Below, in pieces: positions 26,123 to 36,933 of a stretch of DNA of 64,000 nucleotides. Made by a program: the position numbers and the translations under genes. The notes beneath the pieces were generated by a model. That model worked only from the letters and a program-made list of their open reading frames with translations, had not been told where the DNA came from and did not search any database. The stretch is taken from positions 71,587,260-71,651,259 of the forward strand of contig NC_065530.1 of NCBI RefSeq assembly GCF_020184175.1. Reading direction: 5' to 3'. The stretch's first letter is position 1, and each line of letters begins with the position of its first letter. The DNA is from Aphis gossypii (Eukaryota > Arthropoda > Insecta > Hemiptera > Aphididae).

Positions 26123-27268
26123 AACCTTTGAAAACTACAACTACTATAAGTTATATTTTTCAGTAGTTATTAACCATATATACTATTTTATCGTAAAGAT
26201 TTTAACTATAAACGATAAAATGAATATTATTAATTTATATTCGATACCTATCTAAGCATTTTTATATTTAAACCTTATAAATTATATTATAATCTACTAC
26301 ATCAATATATCACGACTTTGCAATACAAATCGTTAATAAACGACACTGTGTTTAGCGTTGTACAATTAATAGTACCTACAACTTTATACAATAATTAATA
26401 TTATTCCTAAGTTGTACCGTGTATCTAAACCTCAAACAAGTCATCTTAATCACTAAATTATCTATGATTGATCACACAATATGAATCCAATATGAATCTA
26501 CATTTATATTATTGATAAAAGAATAAAAATCTGAAAACTTAAATGTGGAACATTTCCAAAATCTATAAAGCCAACAGTAAAATAGTCTTTCCTTTCTTTA
26601 GGTACAATTTTGGAGAATAGAACATTAAAAAATAAAGTTAAATTAATTTGATAATTAAACAAGAAAAAAGTAAATATTTTACCATTTTAAATTAAACCAA
26701 GTATTACTTACTATTGTTTTTATCATATAGTAATTTAGACATATAAAAATACCCATCACTCTTGATGTCTTACTGCCCATTAACATGATGCAATTCGTTT
26801 TTTTATTTTACAAAAAGTATAAAAGATGTTTTTTAAAATGCATTATATATCTAACCATGCTTAATATGAAATTATAAATATATTCTTTTTAAGCTTTAAA
26901 AGCATTTCTAAATTCAAATTAAATCACAGGTTTTCCAAATATTTGACAAATAATCAGAATATTTAAATAATATGTAATATTCAACGAAAATATGACAAAA
27001 TAGCAAATTTTATCTAATTTTATTAATTATTAATTTACTTAAATTAATACGTGGGCATTAGATAAAAAATAGTTTTTAATTAATAGTCATCAAAAAGTTA
27101 GAATCAAAAATATAAGCTAATACATAAATACATAATTGATAAAATAAATTAATGTGAATATAAACGCGCCTAATAGGTCTTAATATACAGTCTATTCTGA
27201 GGGAGCGAGTATGTTTTGTACTGTAATCAATTAATATTTACATAGGCAGAATTATTGAAAATTGTGAA
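26123..27268. other. intergenic spacer between convergent receptor and UHRF1 genes
   Basis: AT-rich with no coding signal. It must hold both 3'-untranslated regions. On the minus strand an AATAAA lies at 27,019-27,024, about 245 bp past the UHRF1 stop, and is the best poly(A) signal candidate. Confidence 0.55.
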
Positions 27269-30200
27269 TTAACGATCTAAATTATATCCTGGAAACAAAA
27301 ACAACAGAGTTTTAGCTAATTTCATATTCACATTCATGGAATAACTCTTTCCTAATTCTGCTCTACACGACGGACATTGAAACACATTAGCATTGAATGA
27401 TCTTCTAAGACATCCCTGAAAAACATTAGCAATAATTATTATTAATTAATATTTGTAATAATAAACAATTAAAACCAAAAAAACATCTCAAAAAAATAAG
27501 TAAATATAAATATATTTTTACTTACTTTACAAATATTATGAGAACATTCAGTTGTAATTGGTTCGAAGACAATTTCTTGACAACATATACAAGAAAACAC
27601 TTCTTCAACTCTATCTAAAAATGCCTAAGAATTTAACCCAAACAGAAAAAATATTAGTAATTTGAAAAATATTTTATAAAATTACAACATAGTACATACT
27701 TTTTTGCCTTTTTCTAAAAATTCTTTACAGTCTTTCCAATATTTTTGGTTGGCAATGTCAGCTGTAATAAGTTTTTCTGCTTCTTTTTCAAGTTTATACA
27801 GAATTTTTGATTTTTTTTTAGAGCAATCAGTGACTTCTTCTTCCAAACACTGCTCATTATCCTCAATGTCAGCGTCCTGTAGTGTTCTTTTTTTTTTAGA
27901 TCCAGGTAATTTTGATTTTATGTCTTGGTTAGCAACAGTTGGTATATAATTTTCAGGATACTAAAAATCAAGTAATATTATTTAGCATATTTATTATTTA
28001 CACTATTTTGCAATATTATCTATAATAGTTTTTAACTCACAATGATTTTAAGACCTAATTTCGCTATACGCTTTTTGCCTTGTGTTGTCCAAGGAGCTGG
28101 CGTGGGATCATCACGCTTTAGAACAAAACGCCATACAGTGAATCCTGATATTCCAGTTTCAGGATAATACTTTATTACTTTATAAATACCATCATACCTA
28201 TAAAATTAATAATTGTACAATTTTAACCTTTATAAAATTAATACTATTCAAATTCTTATTAGCAATAATAAAAAAAAAATCAAGTAGAAAATCAATACAT
28301 CATGGAAAATTCGAAAAAGAAGAAAAAGTACTAAAGAAATGAATATTATTGAACTTATAACCATTAAATTGAATGTGTTTTTCCTGGTTGTTTATTATAT
28401 TAAGCAAATTATCAATACATTGTCTATCAGTTGCATTCTAGTTTATTCATAGAACTATAAACCAAATTAATTTATAATTTTTCTTTTATGATTGAAACTA
28501 TAATTTAATTTATAGCATAAATTAATACATTTTATAAGTCAAATTGAAATTACAAACCGATTTCCCAACTCTGGTGCATATTTTGAATGCTTACAAAGTT
28601 TATAATTTCGAACGACTCTAACTGGTTTTCCTTTCTTCCAATCCACAGCTGTTGCTCCTTTTTCACTATCTATTTTTGCATTGCAATTGAGTGCTAAAGC
28701 TCTAAAATATAAAATTTGGAAATATTATCAAGAAAATGTGAGTATGAAGATATATAAAGAGAATGTATACCTATTATAACGTGTCAATTCTTGGTCACAA
28801 CTCTGCAGAGCAGTACGTTTGTTTCCTGATAAATCACGTCCACCAGAACCAGTATACAAGAACTCATCGCCATTGTCAACATCATCCTCATAACCTCCAC
28901 TCAACACAATGCTAAACGCACCTTGATTGTCTCTACCGTGTATTCCTCCAACAGGAGGACGGTGAATGCCAGCTTCAGATACCTAAAAGTAAAATATTTA
29001 TTAAAACATTAGAAAAGATTACAAAATGGTTTTTTTTCACTTACTTGTACACGAAATAACCATGTAGTCCCAACCTCAACACCAGGAATGGGGCCAAAAT
29101 GGTTTGATGGCACAATATTACACTTTTTGGTTCTCCCAACACATGCCATACCCTTACCCCAGTCTCTTTTAGATGTTGACATAGATTCTGGTGTCTTTTT
29201 CTTTGAAGCTTTTAATTTTTCACCAGCTTTGACAATTTCATTCTCATCATTTTTACATGACGGACAATACCTTGAACATTTAACGGCACATCAAAACACT
29301 TAACATGATAAAAAATAAATATAAATTAATTAAAAAATCGACTAACCAATCATCACGTGGCATCTCTTTTAAGGGTGGCGTAAGGCATTCCATATGGTAA
29401 GGATGATTACATTCATCACACATTAACTGTTTATCTTCATCTTCTTTACCACCACAAATGCGACACCCACATTCCTTACATGATTTGTCTGAGTTGTCTT
29501 TGCACTTAATACAATACAAAGCAGCCGCTCCTTTTCAAGAGAAAAATATAAATTTAATATTTTTTCTTTAATTATATTTTACTTTTAATTACTCATAACA
29601 ACAGGTTCAGTTTGCATAATTTTATCATCTTCTGGTGTCCGCTCCGAAAGTAATTGATAGGGTTTTATTCTATAGATATCATCGAGAAACATCAATTGAC
29701 AATTTTTTAACACTACATTATCTATCCCAACAGATACATCTCCAATAACATTACGGCCTCTTCTATTAGTTTTTTTTTCTTTTACCAGAACATCATACCA
29801 ATAACCGCGTTCTTGAGGATAATCAACATTATAATTCATGAGAACTCTATCATTTACTTTTAAATTTTCAAAAGGCAAAATATCAAAAGCATGAGGCCGT
29901 ATTTCTTGCAATTGAACTTCGATGGGAGGTTCTTCGGGACATCTAAATAAATATTTATGATAATCATAGTAAATAGAGAAAATTGTAACAACAAATATAA
30001 AATATTTACCCTAAGATCTCTGCAACATAAATTAGCCCATCATTTTCCACTGGACTTTTAGGATCATTTGGTTTATTTACTACACAGCTATCTTTTTTTA
30101 TCTTGATTAATTTACTAATAAACCATGATCCATACGTATAATCTTTTACATCAACATAATCACCAACTTTAAAATATTTACTTTCCTCAGAATCATCCTA

Positions 30201-31923
30201 GAAAAAAATAATAATATAATACTTGTAAAGTTAAGGTGACTATAAAATGTTTACTTCATTTGATATTGAGCTAGTGGTAGAAGAACAGCTAGGAGTAGGC
30301 ACATCTTTTTTTGAACTTATTGTGTCTTTTGATTTTTTTGGAGAGTCTATTTTAGTAGCAGCTGCCCTAACCATTAATTGAATAACATCATTTACATTAA
30401 CGCCATAATCAAATAGCCTATATTGGTCTTCCAGCTGAAACATAAACATCACAATAATTGTTGAGAACTAATACAATTAAAGTAATTCAAGGCATAAATA
30501 TGTAAATAGGTTGTATCACATATTATCTATAAAAGCAAATAGAAAAATTTTTTAACAAGTACCTATATTGCTTGAATAATACACAAGCCTTAGGCCCGTT
30601 TTACATGGCACGTTTTTAGTTTACATTAATTTAATTCATACACGGCACACCGACGGTGGCGCGTTTTGTTCACCGATATGGCGCGTATGAACTAACCTTA
30701 AACTAAATACAAGTCAACTATAATGAGTGTTTAAGAAAACCATTCATTAAGTAGGTAATAAGTATTAATTTATTAAACATCTGTGATGTACTATAATAAA
30801 GAATTATATATTATATATATTATAAGTTATAAACCTACATTATGTAAACTTTTATGAAGTTATGACTCACCTCCTTAGATTATATCAAATTATTAGATTA
30901 ATTTTTTTATTGTTAGATGATATTATTATTTTTAAATTATCAATTTACAATTTTATGAATACAAATATATTTTGATAAAGCATAATATTGAATGTAGTAA
31001 ATTTACTGCTGTTTTAGGATCACAATATAATTTTCATAATAGATAAGTAATGTGTATATATTTCATTTGTATGGTTATTTATTATACATTAATGTTATGA
31101 CATACTAACAACATGAGATAATAACGAGAAAAATTAAATAAAACCTATACTCATTGCGATAAGAGAATATTATAATAATCTTTATTGTTAGAAGAGTTTG
31201 GCCTTCGTTAAACTAAATAATCAAGTGTATACAGAGTAATTCAATGATTGAGTTACAAACTTAATACCTTATTCAATACATAGATTTTGAACAAATAAAA
31301 TTTGGATTCTATAATTTAAATTAAGTTAATTCAAAACAATGAACAGTCGTCAATAATGACATAAACTTAATGTATAATCAAGAAATCATATTTATTTTAA
31401 ATTCTATACTAATTTACACTTATAGTACTTTAAGTTGTATATACTGAACCTACATCAAAACTGTTTATGCATATTTCTAAATGTTCACAAAAATGTAAAG
31501 TTATATATTGCACTAATGACTGTCTAGATACACAATGTTGCTAACACCTACATATTGATAATTCAAATAAAATGGTTAGTAAGCAAAAAATAAAAACATA
31601 AAAAAGCGATGTCAGACATCATTAATACATATTATTAATATGCGCATGCCATTGCCATAAAAATCCATATTAATGACATGCGCTCAACAGGTTGAAATTA
31701 AACTATTTCTGAATCTGAACACATCAGAAATTTGAACCAGAAGCAATATATTCAAACAATTAGTCATTCTTACTTGTTTGCCAGCAAAAAACAATCTTTG
31801 ATTTTCTGGCTTAATGTTGAATTTTTCCTCAACAAGTTTTTTAAATTCTTTGAGCACTGTTGTCCTGGACGTGGGTATTGTGACCGACACGCCAGTGTCC
31901 ATCATTCTTACTTGCACATACAT
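27269..31923 (-). CDS. UHRF1: E3 ubiquitin-protein ligase UHRF1
   Basis: Twelve coding exons (5' to 3'): 31,923-31,774, 30,434-30,255, 30,197-30,010, 29,942-29,593, 29,530-29,347, 29,270-29,045, 28,982-28,771, 28,701-28,558, 28,197-28,041, 27,960-27,700, 27,624-27,526, 27,415-27,269. They total 2,298 nt, exactly 765 codons plus stop. Domains in order: ubiquitin-like (1-76), tandem Tudor (about 118-280), PHD (about 292-355, with CGCRICGGKEDEDKQLMCDEC), SRA (about 400-572, with YEDDVDNGDEF, TGSGGRDLSGNKR and RDDPTPAPWTTQGK) and RING (about 693-740, CICC..CSHNICKGC..CPSC). The family binds hemimethylated CpG and histone H3 in the nucleus, ubiquitylates H3 and recruits DNMT1. The SRA NKR finger (N480-R482) and all RING ligands are present. 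Tandem Tudor cage residues are changed (see findings). The start follows an in-frame TAG. Human UHRF1 is 793 aa, so this is near full length. Confidence 0.95.
30600..30710. repeat. GC-rich foldback patch in UHRF1 intron 1
   Basis: Nested inverted arms are visible: TTTAGTTTA (30,615-30,623) with TAAACTAAA (30,699-30,707), and TTCATACACG (30,635-30,644) with CGTATGAA (30,684-30,691). They enclose a CpG-rich core with two GGCGCG boxes. It may be the end of a DNA transposon. No transposase was seen. Confidence 0.5.
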
Positions 31924-32013
31924 GACTGCAGCAATTGACTATTGCTATCAGCGCTATTCAAAAATGTATCTTAAGTTACTCGTTATTGTCACTTCAATGG
32001 CAGAGGTACTATC
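31924..32013 (-). other. UHRF1: probable 5'-UTR segment of UHRF1 joined to the ATG exon
   Basis: Reading the minus strand, a good acceptor (TTTTCAG then GATAGTACC) ends at 32,014. The segment then runs to the ATG at 31,923 without another ATG in frame, and has an in-frame TAG shortly upstream of the start. With the donor at 33,264 this gives a non-coding first exon and a 1.25-kb first intron. Inferred from splice signals only. Confidence 0.45.
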
Positions 32014-32096
32014 CTGAAAATAGTGATCGGTTAGACTTTAAAATCACACGAGTGGCAGTTTTTGGATATAGCTAGGGATACATGGCTGGTACAGAG

Positions 32097-32185
32097 TTCA
32101 CCTATCTTTTCAAACAAGTGAGCTACATTTGAAATTTTAAGTCCCTGGTGATGAACATCCAGGAGAATTAAGATCTTTAAAAGAG
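32097..32185 (-). repeat. dispersed repeat fragment, copy A
   Basis: Read on the minus strand this segment contains CTTAAAATTTCAAATGTAGC followed by TCACTTGTTTGAAAAGAT. It matches 58,211-58,316 on the plus strand closely, with only scattered differences and small gaps. It lies in the intron just upstream of the UHRF1 start exon. Probably an old interspersed element. Confidence 0.6.
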
Positions 32186-33264
32186 ATATTGTTTTAACAA
32201 AAAAAAAACAAAGACAAAAACAAAAAAAAAAATGTTAAGCTCCAAAGAATAATTATTTATTGTTTCTTCATAATAATAATAATTATTACATATTTTTTAG
32301 TGTCAGAATTTATCAAACTTTAGTTGATAACTAGATCACTGATGAAGATTAACTCAATTGGTTCCTATTTGAAAAAAGTATTTTATTATGTCGAGCCCAA
32401 TTGGTTTCCATTTGTGTTCAGGTCAAATAGTTACGATTTTAAATTTATTTTTAACTAATAATTGGTACTAAATATAAATTAGATAGCATAAAATAAAAAT
32501 GTACCTACATTTTAGAGTAACAATACATTGTTGGAGGTTTAGTAAACTATCGCTGATACCCCAATCGATTAAGTCAACAATTGCTACATACATACTTATA
32601 CCGCTACATGGGCATATTGTATATATCCTTATGTATGTATGACAATAAAGTTAGTAAACATTGTAAACCAATTCGGCATATGGGATTGGGACTCGGAAAC
32701 CAATTCGGTACCAGCCTTATAATGTTACACTTACCTAGGTACAAGTATTTTTTTTTTACTGCACAAATAAAAAAAAAAATTTAATGAATAACGACATGAG
32801 TAAATCATTTAAATGGATTAGTAAGTATAATAATAAATCTTCATTTGGAAATTAAATTATACCCAACCAAATTATTTTCTAAAGAATTTTCCGTTCATAA
32901 ATTGTAAGTAGGTACAATTTTTTTATGAAAATTTGTTCATATTAGGAACAAATACCTATAGTGAATTTTTGTTTAACATTAATATAGGTAGTATATTATA
33001 TACCTACTAGCATTGATTATCAATGCTACAAGTAATATACTTCTCCTACTCTGATATTATGTTGTAGGTGTACTCATAAAAGCTCAAATAAAAGTAAATA
33101 GTAAATACCATTATGCACACACATTCTTCAATTATAAGTAAATTTATACTAATAAAAAACAAATATGAATTTAAATATTTGTTATTGTTTTGAAAAATGT
33201 TTAGCCCCTCCTCCAATAATCAAAATAAAATTAGGGATACGATCGACGAGTTATTCCCTTTTAC

Positions 33265-33470
33265 CTGTTTTCACGAAATCCAGTTGAACATTATCGTTCT
33301 TCGTCAGGACACAATCAATATACGAAATGTGAAATGTAAGCGGTAGACGGTAGTGCGGTAGACACAGTGAACAGGGACGAAAATGGCGAACTGGCGGCTG
33401 ACAAAGGGCAGCTCTGGCGCCGGTGAGGCAGTGAATCACAGAATAAAACAATCAAAATTATAACACAAAA
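33265..33470 (-). other. UHRF1: probable non-coding first exon of UHRF1
   Basis: On the minus strand this GC-richer segment ends in ACAG then GTAAAA, a good donor at 33,264. It begins just downstream of an E2F-type promoter motif pair. It contains a 66-codon open frame (33,451-33,251) that reads through the donor and shows no family resemblance, so I treat it as leader. The exact transcription start is unknown. Confidence 0.4.
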
Positions 33471-33473
33471 CGA

Positions 33474-33518
33474 TTTTGGCGGGACGGCGAGAGTTGAACA
33501 TAGTAATCCGCGCCAAAA
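33474..33518 (-). promoter_or_regulatory. E2F-type site pair in the probable UHRF1 promoter
   Basis: TTTTGGCGGGA at 33,474-33,484 and its inverted partner GCGCCAAAA at 33,510-33,518 both match the E2F/DP consensus TTTSSCGC. They lie in a small GC-rich island directly upstream of the inferred UHRF1 first exon. Vertebrate UHRF1 is a known E2F1 target expressed at the G1/S transition, so the arrangement fits S-phase control. Binding is inferred from sequence. Confidence 0.55.
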
Positions 33519-34225
33519 TGGTAAACCTGGTAAACTGACAACACGAGTACGACTATTACGACTACAACTGATTATAACATCGTTATTGTATGCAGCCTGC
33601 TGTACACGTTATGACACGAAACGACTTCAGCCGACGACTACAACGGACTTTTTAAATTACGTTCGCAATTGGCCAATAGCGAGTCTGATAAGTGATAACC
33701 TGTGAATTGTGATGAATGAAATGTCAAGTGATAGGACGTAGTACGTACTAGCCAGTCAAATTTTTTTTTAAACTTTTTTTTATTATTTATAAAATGTTGA
33801 CCTAAATGCTTAGATTATGTTATTATATAATATACAACTGTATAAATATTATAGGTGCAATAGTTACAAATTCTTAAGCTATGACAAAAGTATCTAATAT
33901 TCAAATTATACATTTAGCTAGATAGCTTAATTCTATAATACTCTATATTAGATAGTATGTAATAAGTATATCCATATCACATATTATAGTATATAATATT
34001 AAAGTAGTGTGATATCCTAGAACAATATATTATAATATGTACCTATGTCCTACACAATATTTTATAATTATTGAAAAATAATACCACACTTTTGCTGTTT
34101 GGGTTTTGATGAAAATATTGCATTTATATGCTATTATTAATACCTTTTTAATTACTATAATACTATATAATACAACACAAACAAATAATACTAGTTTTTG
34201 TATCTAAATTATTGAAATAAGTTAT

Positions 34226-34735
34226 GGTAGGGTTTTAAGGCACTTAAAATTGCATAAATATGCACTAAAAACATGCAAAAAAAAGAAATCTTACAGTAGA
34301 AATTGACAAAAGAGTCCAAACAAAATAAGCAGATAATAAAAATTAAAACCAAATAACTAATTCGAAATCATCGTAATAGAACATTATATCTATAATCTAT
34401 ATAGGTAATATAATCGATGTACCTAATTGTACAGCGTTGTATCAGCGTAATCAGCCTATTAATCTATACACTTGCAATTTACTAGTTAATTCGATTGACA
34501 AAAATCTAAAACCACGTTTTGGTAAAATATCAATTCATAAAATACGACCGATTTTGATTCAAAAAACAGATAAAAAGCAAAAAAGTCCAAAAAAGCACTA
34601 AAAATTAAAAAATCACAGAATATGAAAAAAAAAATTTGAGTTCTCCGTATCACAAAACACATTTTAACTTACTCTGCTACTTTGTGGGCATCTCATAAAA
34701 AATATGCAAATGCTATAAAATCCCAACCCTGGAAA
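34226..34735. mobile_element. degenerate non-autonomous hAT-like element
   Basis: The left end reads GGTAGGGTTTTAAGGCAC and continues TTGCATAAATATGC. The right end, reverse complemented, reads CCAGGGTTGGGATTTTATAG followed by CATTTGCATATTTTTTATG. The ends therefore form an imperfect terminal inverted repeat of about 40 bp with a CAGGGTTGGGAT-type hAT start. The interior has no coding capacity. A target duplication is not clear. Confidence 0.5.
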
Positions 34736-35091
34736 TAACCATTATGATTTACGACGCATCACTCAACACTGTAGTTGAGTAATTTTATTTATAATTAAGT
34801 AGTAATGGTAGAAAATTACCAATCCCAATCTGATGATTCCTCTAATAGTCTAATCACACACTAATAATAGCGCCACTTGTCAAACTTTTAAAAAAAATAA
34901 AATAGTTTTTTGAAAATTACTAGAAAAATTAAAAAAAAAAAAAGCATAATTATTTTGATTATATATTATATATATATATAGTTATAACTAATAATTTAAA
35001 TTAAACTAGTTGTTAATTTTTAATCGATACCATTTTACCACAAAAGTGAATAATAGGTTCATAATAAGTTCATGATATTAACTATTAGGTA

Positions 35092-35170
35092 TTACAATAG
35101 AACGCGGTTAACTCGAACTCGCTGATACCTTGAACCTTTTCCCAGGACCCTGAATTTTTCTATTTAAACA
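35092..35170. mobile_element. Tigger/pogo-like transposon terminus
   Basis: ACAATAGAACGCGGTTAACT followed by CGAACTCGCTGATACC strongly resembles the TACAGTAGAACCTCGATAAC end of pogo/Tigger elements, with the echoed AACTCGAAC and TTGAACC phrases. A second echo, ACGTTTAACTCAAAT, follows near 35,190. No matching right end was found, so it appears truncated. Confidence 0.45.
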
Positions 35171-36933
35171 ATGCAAAAAAATCACGTTTAACTCAAATAT
35201 TTTAGTGAATAACTCAGTTTCAATTTTTTAATTGTATATTTTTAAAATTATATATAGGTATATAAATAATAAATTCACATGCACATCGCACTTGTTATAA
35301 TTTATAATAAATACATAGTAGGTACTATTTTAAATAATTTACATATTTTGAAATTTCATTTTTTTTTCGGATCACTCAAATCCAACAAGTGTAGAAAATG
35401 AACATAATACAAACATATTATAGTAAATTACATGTATCTACATTAACATTAATTACAACAAAATATCAAAAATTGTTTTAGGAGTAATATAGTTATATTA
35501 CACATGATATTTTAATGCCATAAAAATGTAAACGCCAAACACTCAAAAAATTCAATTTGACTGGGTAAGTCTTTTTTATTAGGTATAAGAAAAAAAACTT
35601 ATAAGGGTTTCTGGTATTTAAATGTCTTATTGACATTTTTTTTTAAAAAAAAAAACTTAAAAAACTGACACTATTTATAAATGTCTAAAAATAGCTCAAC
35701 AACATGGAAACTTCAAAAAATTATAGTAGGTATAACGTATAAAAATGATTACATTAACATTTAGTGAAATTTTTAAATACCTACCTAATGACTTTAAATA
35801 ATCATTTGTTTTTAAGGATACACCAATAAAATAAAATACCTTTTTTTAAACACCAATTTTGCATAAAAATTTCCATTTTTCCTTAAATTATTTTTATTTA
35901 CCTCAATCATAATGTTTTATTTGTATTATATAATATGCAAATTGTTGCCACAATTAGTTAACTGTATGTGTACATTGAAAAAACTATAAAATCCAATTAT
36001 TATGTGAACAATTTATTTTTATTGTTAAATTTTTGCTACATCATTATGCATAGCACATATTCAACAATATAAAAAATCTAAAGGCAAACTAATATATTTA
36101 TATAAAGTATACTACTTCATAATTCATTGATTAAATTACATTTTAATTCTATTTTACCTATGCTATACAGTCATAATGGTGTATTGACTATCCACAAATT
36201 CCACTTGTGTAAATTATAATTTCATGTACACTGTTGAAGTAACACAACAAATATTTATAATATATTCCCCTATCTTATCTATATACTCAATTGTTTGGCT
36301 AATGTTTTAACCACTTTTATTTAACCTTTCAGTACTATTTCCAAACTATAACTTTGGGCAATATTGATTAACCTTCTCAGTTTTAAGAATACTCAGGCTA
36401 CCAATAAATAATATTATTAAATCCAACTTCTGGTTTCAATAATCTTTTATAGGCTTAAATTTACCCTAAAAAAAGATACCAATAAATAAACCAAGTACAA
36501 ATTATTTTTGAATATTAAATATTATATTGAATATTTTAGTTATTTTTGAAATACTTAACAATAAAAATTGGTTGATTTGTTTAAGAAATTTATATAGATA
36601 TTAAACTTGAAATAATACTATTATATTTTTAATGCCAAAAAGGATAATAATGCATTTTCAAATAAAATTTACTTAGAAAATAATATCAATTAAATAAAGT
36701 TTAAAGAATTGTTGTACCCATATGAATTTCATATAAAAAAAATTTTAAACCAATAATAGATATACTTTGAGAGGTCAGTGCAATTTTTAATAAAAAAACA
36801 AAACAAAAAAAAAATTAAGTAGATTCTTATTCAAAACTCCATTATTTGATCAAAAAGCTGAAAAATAAATATACATTTAGGTTATTGAATTATTAATTGT
36901 AATAATTAGAAAATTTACTTTAATTTGTTCATA

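Larger units (their letters stand above)
33530..36933. other. intergenic DNA between UHRF1 promoter and OST3 3' end
   Basis: AT-rich with no protein-coding signal. It contains a non-autonomous hAT-like element (34,226-34,735) and a Tigger/pogo-like terminus (35,092-35,170), listed separately. The OST3 3'-untranslated region should occupy the right end. Confidence 0.55.

Noticed and set aside
27561..27575. TTCGAA box as a possible tRNA T-arm
   Set aside because: It lies inside the UHRF1 RING exon and no cloverleaf partners are present. I found no tRNA or rRNA in the window.
29088..29303. Plus-strand frame over the UHRF1 gene
   Set aside because: Antisense shadow of the PHD/SRA linker exon.
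31732..32017. Plus-strand frames over the UHRF1 start exon
   Set aside because: Antisense shadows of the ubiquitin-like exon.
33251..33451. 66-residue minus-strand frame in the UHRF1 leader
   Set aside because: Runs through a good splice donor and has no family similarity. Treated as 5' leader.
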